64,000 nt of DNA from Priapulus caudatus (lineage: Eukaryota > Priapulida > Priapulimorpha > Priapulimorphida > Priapulidae), in the NCBI RefSeq assembly GCF_000485595.1, contig NW_014577473.1, positions 126,825 to 190,824 of the forward strand. The letters run 5' to 3'. How positions within the stretch are numbered: position 1 is the stretch's first letter; every line of letters starts with the position of its first letter. The notes beneath the pieces were generated by a model. That model worked only from the letters and a program-made list of their open reading frames with translations. It made no database searches and was not told where the DNA came from. Below are positions 33,954-45,125 of this stretch, piece by piece. The translations under genes were made by a program, and so were the position numbers.

Positions 33954-34027
33954 AGACGGGTCCGCGCTCGACAGTTCCACGCGACGTCAGTGTATTGCGA
34001 GTGGAACTGTCGAGCGCGGACCAGTCT
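33954..34027. repeat. 27-bp hairpin
   Basis: Arms 33954-33980 and 34001-34027 (core GTCCGCGCTCGACAGTTCCAC) pair with one mismatch around a 20-base loop. Unlike the other hairpins in the window. Confidence 0.85.
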
Positions 34028-34074
34028 ATCTGCTCGCTGCCTGCGGCAACTGTACGCGGGCTATAGCTAGCCTC

Positions 34075-34210
34075 TATTACTAGTACTAATACTACTCTCT
34101 AGTACTAGTATACTACTACTACGCTCTAGTACTAGTACTACTACTACGCTCTAGTACTAGTATACTATTACTACTCTCTAGTACTAGTACTACTACTACT
34201 ACTCTCTAGT
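34075..34210 (+). repeat. ACTAGT-rich tandem repeat
   Basis: About four to five units of roughly 30 bp built from CTCTAGTACTAGTA and ACTACTACTA; each unit is itself partly palindromic. Confidence 0.85.
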
Positions 34211-34502
34211 TAATTTAAGTAATGTGCACAGTGTGCATAGAAGACAATGTCTACAATGCATATATTATATATATATATAGTATTTTAATTAATAATATTT
34301 CAATTCAGGGGAGAGACAAAGACTATTTGTTAGACTTTTGATAGACTATTTGTTAGACTGACAAAGACTACAGAAAAAGAAGCTGGACGTTTTAATAAAC
34401 GAGACAGCATTATGGCAGATCGAGGAATTATGGTGCAAGACCTGTTTACCATGCACAGTATATTTGTACACACACCAACCATGCTAAAGGGAAAGTCACA
34501 GC

Positions 34503-34913
34503 TGTAATGATGGGTTGCAGATGTCACAAATAGTAGTTGAGTGTTTGGAAATGGAGTGACTGCGGTTGCATAATGTGTTGGTCGGCGGTAGCGTGTTTGA
34601 TGGTGTAGTATGGATGATGGAGATGCGAAACGGTTGAGAGGGACTTGTTGTACATATGGGCAGCACATGCCGGTTGTCCGGACGCGCGCGACGTCTTTTG
34701 TTATCTAGAAATGTATAAAGGGGAAGGTTCTTGGTGGTGGGGGATCGGACGTGAGTGCGTGAGGCACGCGTCTGCGTGCCTCTGTGCGAGCGTATGTGGT
34801 TTGAGAAACAATATACTATTTTGCTGAACACTACTGCTTGGAGTTTGGAGTTTCATTATTCATCGCTACAACAGATCTACATCGAACCGGGTAACGTCAT
34901 CTTCGTCGTTACA
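34503..34913 (+). repeat. 5' LTR
   Basis: Starts TGTAATGA, ends TCGTTACA (imperfect inverted ends), 411 bp. A TATA-like TGTATAAAGG is at 34711-34720 and a polyadenylation-like AACAATATACT near 34808. Confidence 0.85.
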
Positions 34914-34935
34914 TTTTGGTGCCAGTGACAGTTAA
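34914..34935 (+). promoter_or_regulatory. Primer-binding-site candidate
   Basis: TTTTGGTGCCAGTGACAG begins next to the LTR end; TGG opening fits pairing with a tRNA CCA end. The tRNA is not identified. Confidence 0.5.
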
Positions 34936-35031
34936 AAACCTGGGTATTCCTTTGCGGACGCAACGGAAGGTACTCCACTATGTCGATCGATCTACGGGCC
35001 ATATACTACGCAAGGAAGATGTAGAGGAAGG

Positions 35032-35175
35032 ATGACGGAGAGCGAGAGAGGGACGGAAGGAGCGAGTTCTGGTGATGAGATGGCGGAGCCATGGCAGACT
35101 GCGCTAGCCGCCGACGACGATCGACGAGGCGACGAGGATCGGCTGGGGATCGTGGAGAAGGAGAACTGTTGCTGA
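35032..35175 (+). pseudogene. 47-codon gag-start remnant
   Basis: First ATG after the primer site; acidic short frame (MTESERGTEGASSGDEMAEP...) ending at TGA 35173-35175. Placed where gag should begin, with no further homology. Too short for a function. Confidence 0.35.
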
Positions 35176-35560
35176 CGCCGCGTCGTCAAGGCTTATCAAC
35201 GAAACAGAGGAAGAATGACGAAGAACGACGAAAAGAATAGATTCCGGAACAAGAAACGCAAGAGATGAACGGGACGGAAATATTTAAAATGGGTGAGTGA
35301 AACAAACTGTGTCGGCATAATTTATAGTCGTAAGTAAAGTTAAAACGATATAGTTTCAAACCGCAGCGTATAATATACAAGGTGAAAAGTGAAATACTCA
35401 AGCACTTTGGCCTGTAATCACATGCACCATGGTGTCTTATCCCTTATTAAAAAGGTGCATATTAAGTTATTGAGATGCTTATAGGCTACTTGCGGAGCGG
35501 AACAATATGTCTAATAATGAAGGCCGATATACAGTTGTTTCACACGCTTAATTAACTGAC

Positions 35561-35598
<38 letters not shown>

Positions 35599-36615
35599 TG
35601 TATGTATGTATGTATGTATGTATGTATGTATGTATGTATGATATGTATGTATGGTTTATGGTTGTTTTATGAACGCGGTATTTTCTTCATGATTATATGC
35701 TTCTAACCGTTTGTTTTTTTGTGTGGAAAATCGTTGTTGTGAAAAACTTGTTTAGAAAATTTGTGATCGTTTCTTGAATTTGTGCTAACCAGTGACGGTA
35801 CGTTTCACCTATATTGTTAGACCGCTGGACACATTCTTCAATCAGGGTTTGATATAGGCCTAAAACATTTCATCGACAATATGAAACACTTTTGCGTATT
35901 TTTGTTGGTTGTACGATGTGTACGATGTGTGGAAGTGACAAGGTTGTCAGGTCCACGTCGGTGCTGTGTATTAAGGCCCTGTGTGCCTGGGAAATGTGTG
36001 CCCTGGGATTATGAGGATATTTTGCCATAATCAGGCTTCTGATATAAGGAAGGAAGGACATGGCTTGAAACGTGGTTTCGGTAATGCGTGTTGGTACACG
36101 CATTCGCCACGTACGTTACAGCCATAAAAATACGCAAGAGTGATAGTAATTACAGCGCTATCAAAATGTTTACTGCCAAATGTGTTGAGTTTCTGATTTT
36201 TATTGTGGTAGACTTTTATCGTTACTTGTTTTCTACGCTTCATATGTGATCTCTTATTGTATTTTGATTGTTGTTATGTGTATCTGTGTATCGATGTTGT
36301 ATTATAGTGGTTATATGGATTTTTGTTCAAACTGTATTTTTGTATTGAGTATATTAATTGGTGTTCGGTGAAAGAGATATTATATTAGTATAGTAAGAGT
36401 ACGAGCAATTTTGGGTAATGTTGGATTGTCTAATAGCCAGGATGAGAGACATGTGTCTGCGTGTGTGTCTGCGCGCGCGCGCGCGTGCGTGTGTGTGTGT
36501 GTGTGTGTGCGTGTGTGTACGTAGGGTGGATTAAAATTAGGGTGTATTTTAGATTAGCGAGGACGCTAAAGTCAATGGCTTATAGAAGCCATCGTCTTGG
36601 AAGAAAGGAAGGTAA
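35176..36615. other. Non-coding interior of the LTR element
   Basis: A+T-rich filler with a (TATG)n microsatellite at 35568-35656 and a (GC)n/(GT)n tract at 36468-36517. A purine-rich stretch GGAAGAAAGGAAGG (36598-36612) before the 3' LTR serves as polypurine tract. No gag or pol motifs. Confidence 0.6.
35568..35656 (+). repeat. (TATG)n microsatellite
   Basis: About 20 perfect tetranucleotide units, indicating recent slippage. Confidence 0.98.
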
Positions 36616-37021
36616 TGTAATGATGGGTTGCAGATGTCACAAATAGTAGTTGAGTGTTTGGAAATGGAGTGACTGCGGTTGCATAATGTGTTGGTCGGCG
36701 GTAGCGTGTTTGATGGTGTAGTATGGATGATGGAGATGCGAAACGGTTGAGAGGGACTTGTTGTACATATGGGCAGCACATGCCGGTTGTCCGGACGCGC
36801 GCGACGTCTTTTGTTATCTAGAAATGTATAAAGGGGAAGGTTCTTGGTGGTGGGGGATCGGACGTGAGTGCGTGAGGCACGCGTCTGCGTGCCTCTGTGC
36901 GAGCGTATGTGGTTTGAGGAACAATATACTATTTTGCTGAACACTACTGCTTGGAGTTTGGAGTTTCATTATTCATCGCTACAACAGATCTACATCGAAC
37001 CGGGTAACGTCATTTCATACA
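36616..37021 (+). repeat. 3' LTR
   Basis: Near-identical to 34503-34913, but with a few bases missing just before the terminal ACA, giving 406 bp. Confidence 0.85.
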
Positions 37022-37480
37022 CAGCTCGAGCCAGAGAAGATTGTGAGGGATCGGCGAATTGCATCTAAAAGGATACACATCGAAAGAGTGATTGGACTGA
37101 GCAAAAGATTTAAAATTCTTGCTTCACCACTGGCACCTAGCAAAGTGAACTCGGGCTCACTCATCATATACGTCTGTTTTATGTCAAGTAATTTCAGGCC
37201 ATCTATTGTCAGTGCTATGGCTTGAGCTACCAAGCATGTGAACTGTGTACTGGGTCCGTTTCTCGAAATTACCCTAGAGACACCATCCTTATGATAATAA
37301 CGCTTCTTAATTTTTGCCTATACGTAATTTGTAATTGTAAATAGAAAAAAAGTATCTCTCGTTTTGGAATGCATTACTTGTATTTTACAGGATATTACTG
37401 TGCATGAAAAGTTACAAACTGACATTACAATAAAATAGCACATAGTTGTCTTCCTTAATTATTTGCATTAATGGCTACAA

Positions 37481-38091
37481 TCACAATGTGGATGCCACAT
37501 GCTTCCGGTAGTAAACTTCATAGAATGCCTGTAGCTTTGGCACCATGCTATGCCTCCACAAATTTACATCAACATCAATTTCCTCAATAAACATGTCTTC
37601 AAAGGTATACACAACAAATAAGCATTTTGATCTTCTAGAAATATTTAACTGTCCCTGAATTTGTAAATAGTATTTGTGATTTCTCTTTAAGGATATATTG
37701 CCAGTGTTGTTGTACTCCAAAAATGGAAACGATTTACCTAGAGCAATCTTAGAATGCCTTCCCCAGTATGGACACTTAACCTGGTTTTCCTATCTAACAC
37801 CCCATCTGGTGTGGCTGCCAAAAATGGGTGTTCGTGAGAAATAAAAAGTCCAACTTTCTCTACTTTAAGATTATGATCGTTCTCTAATTTCCTTAGGGCA
37901 GCAGATTCATACTGCTGTCCATAAATAATAGCTCGTGTGTGTAGCTTTCCTGGAGACAGGATCGAAGAGCAAAGCTTCCGCCTATTTCGACGCTCGGTTG
38001 CATGGCAAACATCCCAAAATGCGAAGCAGTGATCCGCCAGCTGCGATGCTCGTACCAGTCTTTCGATTGGTTCTGCTTCCTGGTGGTACAC
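37481..38091 (-). pseudogene. YqaJ-like (lambda-exonuclease fold) nuclease, frameshifted
   Basis: 5'-3' exonuclease-fold domain. RRNRRKLCSS and ARAIIYGQQYESAALRKL-like segments are followed by HPFLAATPDGVL with the metal-binding Asp. After a frame change at about 37770, VKCPYW with the catalytic Lys and YYLQIQGQLNISRR follow. The acidic residue expected two before the Lys reads Gln in the shifted frame. Such nucleases accompany DDE transposases in some animal DNA transposons (ISL2EU, from memory), matching the convergent transposase at 34389-37225. Confidence 0.65.
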
Positions 38092-38437
38092 TCAATTGCC
38101 TGTATTCGTGCGTTGGATACCTGTTGTAACGATAACCTAGCTTCACTTAAAATGTCCGATTATCTTTGTTAAATATAAGGTACATAAATTTACATACCCT
38201 ACCCTAGGAAACGGGCTGGCTTGCCACACCTGTTAAAGATTCTACATTGTAACAATTGAGACTTTTATAATTTTAGAGAGAAATTTTATTCAGAGGATTT
38301 TTAAATCAATTATATCATCCAGTGACACAATGTAAAAATAAGAAAAGTTGAAGGAAATTATAATTTAGGAAGTAAATTAAATTAGAAAGCATATTATATA
38401 AGACTACTGTTCACTAGTATACATCTTTTTAAGTTTA

Positions 38438-39005
38438 CTACCTTGTAAACATCACAACCAATTTATGAAAAACTAAATAATAAATATAGATGTACTCAGA
38501 CCCATAGATATCTATATCATTCGAAATATCGGTGAAATGGCAGGAAAAGTATACCTGGAGTGATTGATCCACCCAATATTCTGTAAATGGTCGCACAAGG
38601 TAATCATGGTCCAGGACCGCTGCTTGCAGAGACACCTTCGGATATAGGGAACGCATCGTCATGTCAAGTGATGACTCAGCACGGTAATTGATGACGGCAT
38701 TCCTGACATAGACATTGTAGCCTGACATGTGTTGAAGCCGGGGTTCGTCTTGAATACAAGACACCTTTGATGGAATGTCATCTGCTTTGACAGGAGATCC
38801 TGGAATACCAATAATATTTTTTTCAGGAATGAGGCTGGCTTGTTACAAAATCAGGGTGTATGCATATGTTGGCAATTGTACACACCAGTATGTGACTTCC
38901 TGGGCTTATGGAAATTAAGTCTGTATGCCTTCTGTGCAGCTCCTCTCCACGTCTAGCTGGCAAGTCTCCACAAACTTCTGAATAGTTTTTAAGGTTCCCT
39001 AGCAC
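38438..39005 (-). pseudogene. Middle part of the SAP/YqaJ gene, degenerate
   Basis: Two minus-strand frames (38438-38764 and 38823-39005) lie between the SAP exon and the nuclease and contain no certain domain. Stops occur in all frames; introns may be present. Assigned by position only. Confidence 0.3.
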
Positions 39006-39228
39006 AATTCATGTCATACAACAGTTCTACATATTCTTGCCTTTCTTATTATCCCTTAAATACCGTGTTTAATAAGTCATTTTAAATAAAGAACGACTTC
39101 GAACGTGTACACTACATTGCATGACTACATAGTGGGCCTACACTACATCGTACATGGAGGTGAACTTGTTTTGATCGTGTTTAATCATGCAAATATCGCA
39201 TAACAGTTAACAAAAACGTGCAGAATAC

Positions 39229-39344
39229 CTTTTCACTAACTCTTCCTTCCTTCCTGACGTACTAGCACCCCGTCTAGCAAGCTCTGTCATTAGCTGTTGT
39301 ACCGTGAAATCTCCAAATAATTTACTTGTTGGTAAAGATGCCAT
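39229..39344 (-). CDS. SAP-domain first exon of the YqaJ gene
   Basis: From ATG 39344: FTVQQLMTELARRGASTSGRKEELVKR is a SAP motif (DNA-binding helix-hairpin-helix with the conserved Gly and Leu). The exon ends at AAAAG|GTATTC (donor at 39228). SAP plus YqaJ is a known pairing in transposon-associated nucleases. Confidence 0.6.
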
Positions 39345-40408
39345 GCTGTAAAAGCTGGATACGCAGCCCGTATGCCCGGTGGGACACTTACACCCTCTAT
39401 TGTTTAATTCGGCGGCGCATCCCATTAACTGGACTGTCCGCATCTCGCTCTAACTCCATAATCTCCAATGCAAATGTCGCGGTAGTACGGACGACGCATC
39501 CGTGGGTATGCGCGACACCTGCATTGGGGTATACGGCGCGTGCGTGACGCATGCGTGGTTCGCGGTCGTGGAAAGAATCGAGGAATCGCTTCCCAACCAG
39601 GCACAGACAGACACGGCCGCGACAACAGCTGTAATAGCACGAATCAACATTAAACTTCAAATCATGGTACAACTGGCTTTCTCTTGTTTATGGCTTTGAC
39701 TTAACATTATTACATACACAATCATTCCATTTCTATGCTGTTAAAGGGACTGTGTATGCGTCCAGACTCCAGACCCATCGAAGTGTATTGTGGATAAGTG
39801 AGGCCCTCACTATGCCGACATGCACTTGGGTAGGAGGAGCCAACAAAATTACGTCAGAGGCACTTGCGGCCCTGATACGCTCACGCAGGGGCGCACACCG
39901 AAGTGAACTATTTATAATCTAAATATAGTGTATAGGCGATAGGTAACAGACGAAGGTGGAGGGAGATCTGTTTCTCTGTGTCTTAGTGTAATATGTGGCT
40001 GTACCAACTGTACTCTACTTGCTTGTGAGCATTGCCAAGCCACATTACTACCACTAGACACTAGTATGTATATAACCAGTTCAAGTGCAGCGTGTGACGT
40101 GTACGTGTTGCTTCCGCGCGAAGATTGTGTAACCTAGCTGTTTGACAAGTCGACAAGACGCCCTCGATCGCACACCGTTACTACAAGTGTCCAGAGCTAG
40201 TGGATTATCAGTCAGTGTACATAACGATCGATCGCTGGTTAGCACGGTTGGCACAGTACGCCTACGTTCAAACGTTACTCTGGCTGCGTAGATTGGTGAT
40301 TGTAAATAACGGTCGCTGCCAGGCCGGCAGCACAACTGTTTACTGCGTGCGAGTTGCGACTTGTGTTAGCGCCCAGAAAGTAAAGTCGTGAGCAGACAAT
40401 AATCAATT
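39345..40408. other. Intergenic stretch
   Basis: Contains CG-rich inverted pieces near 39500-39560 (GCGCGTGCGTGACGCATGCG) and a possible promoter for the SAP gene. The minus-strand frames at 39397-39672 overlap in all registers and are not convincing. Confidence 0.3.
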
Positions 40409-40666
40409 ATGTCAGTGAACGAACATCCAGTGAAGGCGGGAGGTAAACCTAAACGGATCCAACATCGCATCCGTTTAGATGTCAGAGACATTCCTGAGTG
40501 ACAAACGGTGAAGGAAATCGCAGGAATTTCACACAATGGCGATTTCCTTGATCATCTGTTGGAAAGCCACGGTTTGGCTTGTCCAGGCTGCGTAAGGCAC
40601 GGCACTGCTAGTAAAATCACTGTGCCTGCAGCTGCTGCTGCTGCTGCTGCTGCTGCTGAGGCATAA
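40409..40666 (+). CDS. Small ORF with in-frame TGA and a C-terminal alanine run
   Basis: 85 codons from ATG 40409 to TAA 40664-40666, interrupted only by TGA at 40499-40501 (codon 31). A basic N-terminal part (GGKPKRIQHRIRLDVRD) is followed by EIAGISHNGDFLDHLLESHG, a CPGC pair, and ten Ala coded by GCA(GCT)9. Not recognised. Could be a decayed exon or retrocopy; the TGA may be a plain nonsense mutation. It ends 13 bases before the next element. Confidence 0.35.
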
Positions 40667-40678
40667 GTATTGCTTATA

Positions 40679-41606
40679 TAGTCCAGGCTAGGCGTAATAG
40701 TCATAATATTGTAACCTTGTTTTTCGACATATATAATGTTGTTTTGCTGTTTCTGGTCGATGTTAGGGTGCTGATAATAAATCCGATGTATGCCAGCTCG
40801 TAAGTGTTGAGCATTTCTTTCTAGAGCACAAAATCCAAAATGGCTGCCAGAAAATACACTTTTTTGTAAATAACGGCGATAATATTGTATTTAGACCCCA
40901 AGTATGTATGGAACATGTATATAAACTTGGGTATTGCGGACATTTTGGCTACTAATACCATTACTCTATCTAGTGTAGTTCTTTAGATATTCATGGTTTT
41001 TCTTTTCACGCGATAGCGTGAATTCCCAACGTGACTAGTCTGAGCTATGTTCAGGGACATATATAACATGTTTTAACAATTTCTCCACAATTCAAACCAG
41101 CTGGTTCCAAATCTGATGTATGCCAGTTAATACAGGGTGAGCATTTTTGAATAAAAACAATAAAAAATGGCAGCCAAAAACCTTATAGCAGACATAGATT
41201 TTAGTGATTATGTATTGCCAGTTTTCAATTACGGAACAACAACTTTGTTAATCAAGTTTAAAATTTATTACTAATAGTGGTAGAACAATCCCATCTATTA
41301 TATTTACCAGAATTAAAATTATATGGACAACCAAGATAGCCCTCATGGCCAAAAATGTTTAGGTAATTGACATCATATTCAGACATACCCTTAATACTGA
41401 ACAAAGAAATGAAATAATGAACAAATGGTTCGATCACTGTCATGTCACACAAGAACAACGAGTCTCACTGTACAACACAAGAATACCTTCATTCAATTAT
41501 TCAAAAACATCTTCATCATTATCTACATCTTCCTCATCCCCGCTTAGTTCTTTCTGTGGTACCCTCCTCACCACAGTTTCGCAGTTTCCTTCACCTCTGC
41601 ATTTTC
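40679..41606 (-). mobile_element. Inverted 3' half of the PIN-nuclease element
   Basis: Reverse complement of about 43520-44438: terminal arm (40679-41229), 3' untranslated part, and the start of the Cys-rich coding end. Begins TA-GTCCAGGCTAG like the other termini. Confidence 0.8.
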
Positions 41607-41624
41607 AGAGTTCACTTGTCATAA

Positions 41625-42177
41625 TAGTCCAGGCTAGGCGTATAATGATCATAATAGTGTAAGCTTGTTTTTCAACATATATAATGTTTTTTTGCTGTTT
41701 CTGGTCAATTTTAGGGTGCTGATTCTAAATTCGATGTATGCCAGCTCATAAGCGTTGAGCATTTTTTTCTAGAGCACAAAATCTAAAATGTCCACCGGAA
41801 AATACACTTTTTTTGTAAATAACGGCGACAATATTGTATTTATACCCAAAGTATGTATGGAACATGTATATAAACTTGGCTATTGCGGACATTTTGGTAC
41901 CAGCAACATTACTCTATCTGGTGGAGTTCTTGAGATATAAACTTTTCATGGTTTTTCTTTTTACTCGATAGCGCCAATTCCCAACGTGAGTAGTCTGGGC
42001 TATATTTAGGAACATATATAACATGTTTTAACAATTTTTCAACAATTCAAACCATCTGGTTCAAAATCTGATGTATGCCAGTTAATACAGATTGAGCATT
42101 TTTGAATAAAAACAATTAAAAATGGCAGCCAAAAACCTTATAGCAGACATTGATTTTAGTGATTATGTATTGCCAGT
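41625..42177. repeat. Left terminal arm
   Basis: 553 bp, inverted relative to 43903-44438, with diverged but collinear sequence. Confidence 0.85.
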
Positions 42178-42199
42178 GATATGTAAGAAGGTCTAACCA

Positions 42200-43629
42200 A
42201 TGTCAGCCGTTACAAAGCAAAAGCTGAACAGTGGGGCTCCTGAGAACGTGAACACTGAACTTATCTATGCCCGAGTCATTGGAATCATGGCTTCTTCCAG
42301 GGAAACCATTTCTACCAAAACCCTTTTCTCCTATGAACTAGCTCTTTTTCCATCTGCTCTGTTCAATGCTAATGGTCACATGAGAACAACCTTCAAGTCT
42401 GTGCTGAAGTCAAAAATCAAAGTGGAATGTAGTCAAAGAAACAGGGCGCCTTGCGAAGTTGTTATTATAGATGGTTGTGCAGTTCTGTGGACAGTTCCTT
42501 GGCCTGCATCACCGGCTGAGGTGTCAACTTTTGTCACTGCTGCTGTTGCTAGCATAATGCGTCATGTGAATGGTGCACAAGTTCTGTATGTGGTGTTTGA
42601 CAGATACTATGAGACCAGCATAAAGTCATGCTGTCACGCACAACGTGCAAACGGTGTCAGTCGTGTGTACAAACTTACACCTGATTGCTCACTACCAAAG
42701 CACACTGTCACCTTGAATGTCACAGCTAACAAAGAGCAGATCATTCAAATGACCGTAGATAAACTGAGTTTGTCTGACGTTCCCCTGGGCAAGAACATCA
42801 TTGTGACAGGACCTGATGCTCGTCCCATTGACGTAGGTACTGGTACCCAGCTCAAACCAGTGACGCATGCGGAAGCTGACATCCTCATTGCTTATCATGT
42901 GATAAATGAAGCTGTGGCAGGACATCCATCTATAAAAGTTGTGTCTGACAACACAGATGTCATTGTGATCGTGGCCCACCATCTACATGCGCAAACAAAC
43001 GACATGCCAAGCAGTGTACAACTTCTCATGTAGTCATGCACCAGAAATCGCGCTATGATTGATGTCAATGAAGTTGTGAAAAAGATCCATCTACTTCACT
43101 GGATGAAATCGTCGACTCTTGCCTGGGCTATGTAGGCATGTTGTACCGACAGAAGCTTGACGAATCTCGGAACACCATACGAGCAGCTCTTTTCATACGA
43201 AAACTAGCTGGCAAAAAACATGTACCACCAAATCTGAGCAGCTTACCACCAATAATGGCAGCTTTCAGACCACACTGTACGCGTGCCCACTATCAGACAG
43301 TTCTCTGGAAGTCTGCTGGCATGCCGTCACCTCCACCTCTAGATCCTCAAGAGTTTGAATGGGAGAAGAAGTCTAACCTGCCCCATGCTGTATATATCTG
43401 TGACGAACAGGCTATTGTGCCAGATGCGGTATTACATCTCATCAGCTGTGGTTGCAAATCTGGCTGCAAATCAGCAATGTGTAACTGTACCAAGTTCAGT
43501 CTAGCATGTACGGAGTTCTGCTAATGCAGAGGTGAAGGAAACTGCGAAAATGTGGTGAGGAGGGTACCACAGGAAGAACTAAGTGGAGATGAGGAAGATG
43601 AAGATAATGATGAAGATGTTTTTGAATAA
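42200..43629 (+). pseudogene. Predicted PIN/FEN1-like nuclease, copy A
   Basis: The first frame (42200-43033) has the order of an XPG/FEN1-type PIN nuclease: IIDGCAVLW (D91), VVFDRYYETSIKS (D134, K142) with basic residues after it, THAEADI (E225, D227) and VVSDNTDV (D250, D253). A TAG ends it. About 120 bases, including the helix-hairpin segment seen in fragment C, are deleted near 43080. A second frame (to 43524) carries a Cys-rich end (CGCKSGC...CNC...CTEFC), then TAA and an acidic tail to 43629. An uncharacterised invertebrate family; nuclease role is inferred from motif order. Confidence 0.6.
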
Positions 43630-43902
43630 TTAAATAAAGGCATTCTTGTGTTGTACAGTAAGACTCGTTGTTCTTGTGTGACATAACAGTGATCGAACCA
43701 TTTGTCAATTATTTCATTTCTTTGTTCAGTATTAAGGGTATGTCTGAATATGATGTGAATTACCTAAACATTTTTGGCCATGAGGGCTATCTTGGTTGTC
43801 CATATAATGTTCATTCTGGTAAATATAATAGATAAGATTGTTCTATCACTATTAGTAATAAATTTTAACTTGATTAACAAAGTTGTTGTTCCGTAATTGG
43901 AA

Positions 43903-44438
43903 ACTGGCAATACATAATCACTAAAAGGTTTTTGGCTGCCATTTTTAATTGTTTTTATTCAAAAATGCTCAACCTGTATTAACTGGCATACATTAGATTT
44001 GGAACCAGCTGGTTTGAATCGTGGAGAAATTGTTAAAACATGTTATATATGTCCACTCCTTACTATACCCCTCACAACAATACTACTCACGCTGGGAATT
44101 GCCACTATCGCATAAAAAGAAAAACCATGAAAAACCATTAATATCTCAAGAACTACACCAGATAGAGTAATGGTATTGGTACCAAAATGTCCGCAATACT
44201 CAAGTTTATATACGTGTTCCATACATACTTGGGGTTTAAATACAATATTATCGCCGTTATTTACAAAAAAAGTATTTTCTGGTGGCCATTTTGGATTTTG
44301 TGCTCTAGAAAAAAATGCTCAACACTTACGAGCTGGTATACATCGGATTTGGAATCAGCACATAAACATTGACAGGAAACAAACAAAAAACATTATATAT
44401 GTTGAAAAACAAGCACCTGTGCCCCCTAGCCCAGACTA
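43903..44438. repeat. Right terminal arm
   Basis: 536 bp, inverted match to 41625-42177 and 40679-41229, direct match to 49970-50495. Confidence 0.85.
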
Positions 44439-45125
44439 CAAGGAAGAGCGACACACACGCGTGAAAGCAGTTGCTGCTGACAGACTGAAGATTCGTGAAA
44501 CACTGTGCACATGCATTGATGTGTTTGATAGTGACACACGCCTAACTGGAAGTCTTGTCAACATATTTTCTGGTCAGGTTGTGGATGACAAAGGTGTCAA
44601 TGCGTGAATATCGGCACTGATCAGTGGTTGGAGTATGAAAGACAGTGGCCAGCGGGATTTCACAACAAGATATGTAAGAAGGTCAAACCAATGTCAGCCG
44701 TTACAAAGCAGAAGATGAAGAGTGGGGCTCCTGAGAACGTGAACACTGAACTTATCTATGCCCGAGTCATTGGAATCATGGCTTCTTCCAGGGAAACCAT
44801 TTCTACCAAAACCCTCTTCTCCTATGAACTAGCTCTTTTTCCATCTGCTCTGTTCAATGCTAATGGTCACATGAGAACAACCTCCAAGTCTGTGCTGAAG
44901 TCAAAAATCAAAGTGGAATGTAGTCAAAGAAACAGGGCGCCTTGTTTGTTATTATAGATGGTTGTGCAGTTCTGTGGACAGTTCCTTGGCCTGCATCACC
45001 GGTTGAGGTGTCAACTTTTGTCACTGCTGCTGTTGCTAGCATAATGCGTCATGTGAATGGTGCACAGGTTCTGCATGTAGTGTTTGACAGATAATATAAG
45101 ACCAGCATAAAGTCATACTGTCGCG
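44439..45125 (+). pseudogene. PIN-nuclease gene copy B, 5' part
   Basis: Contains N-terminal sequence missing from copy A (AAADRLKIRETLCTC, SLVNIFSGQVVDD, then WLEYERQWPAGF) and continues into the copy A start. A TGA is at 44605-44607, a small deletion near 44945 shifts the frame, and the copy is cut at 45125 within the FDR block by the BEL/Pao remnant. Confidence 0.7.

Larger units (their letters stand above)
34499..37025 (+). mobile_element. Non-autonomous LTR element with target duplication CAGC
   Basis: LTRs 34503-34913 and 36616-37021 flank 1.7 kb with almost no coding. CAGC at 34499-34502 and 37022-37025 is the 4-bp target duplication, confirmed by the transposase frame resuming across it. 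Likely a large derivative (LARD-type) mobilised by another element; 4 bp fits BEL/Pao or some gypsy groups. Confidence 0.85.
34389..37225 (+). pseudogene. DDE (Harbinger/ISL2-type) transposase interrupted by an LTR element
   Basis: The C-terminal part of a DDE_Tnp_4 transposase. The 5' portion (34389-34502) contains IMADRGIMVQDLF, holding the third-domain aspartate region, and TPTMLKGKSQ. The 3' portion (37022-37225) begins at the duplicated CAGC, carries RIASKRIHIERVIGL and YVCFMSSNFRPSIV, and ends at TGA 37223-37225. Removing the inserted LTR element and one CAGC keeps the frame. The N-terminal half, including any THAP domain, is not recognisable upstream. The convergent YqaJ gene downstream suggests one ISL2EU-like transposon. 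Confidence 0.75.
41625..44438 (+). mobile_element. PIN-nuclease element with ~540-bp terminal inverted repeats
   Basis: Left arm 41625-42177, gene 42200-43629, 3' untranslated DNA, right arm 43903-44438. The outer ends mirror each other (TAGTCCAGGCTAG; CTAGCCCAGACTA) and all four such ends in the window are flanked by TA. No DDE transposase is present. The left arm replaces the normal gene start, so this may be a fold-back derivative rather than the founder. Confidence 0.7.

Noticed and set aside
36461..36646. Frame starting with alternating Cys, Val and Arg
   Set aside because: Translation of the GC/GT microsatellite.
39397..39672. Three overlapping minus-strand frames with Arg/Cys-rich sequence
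   Set aside because: All three registers are open over a CG-rich inverted stretch; no conserved motif or start context.
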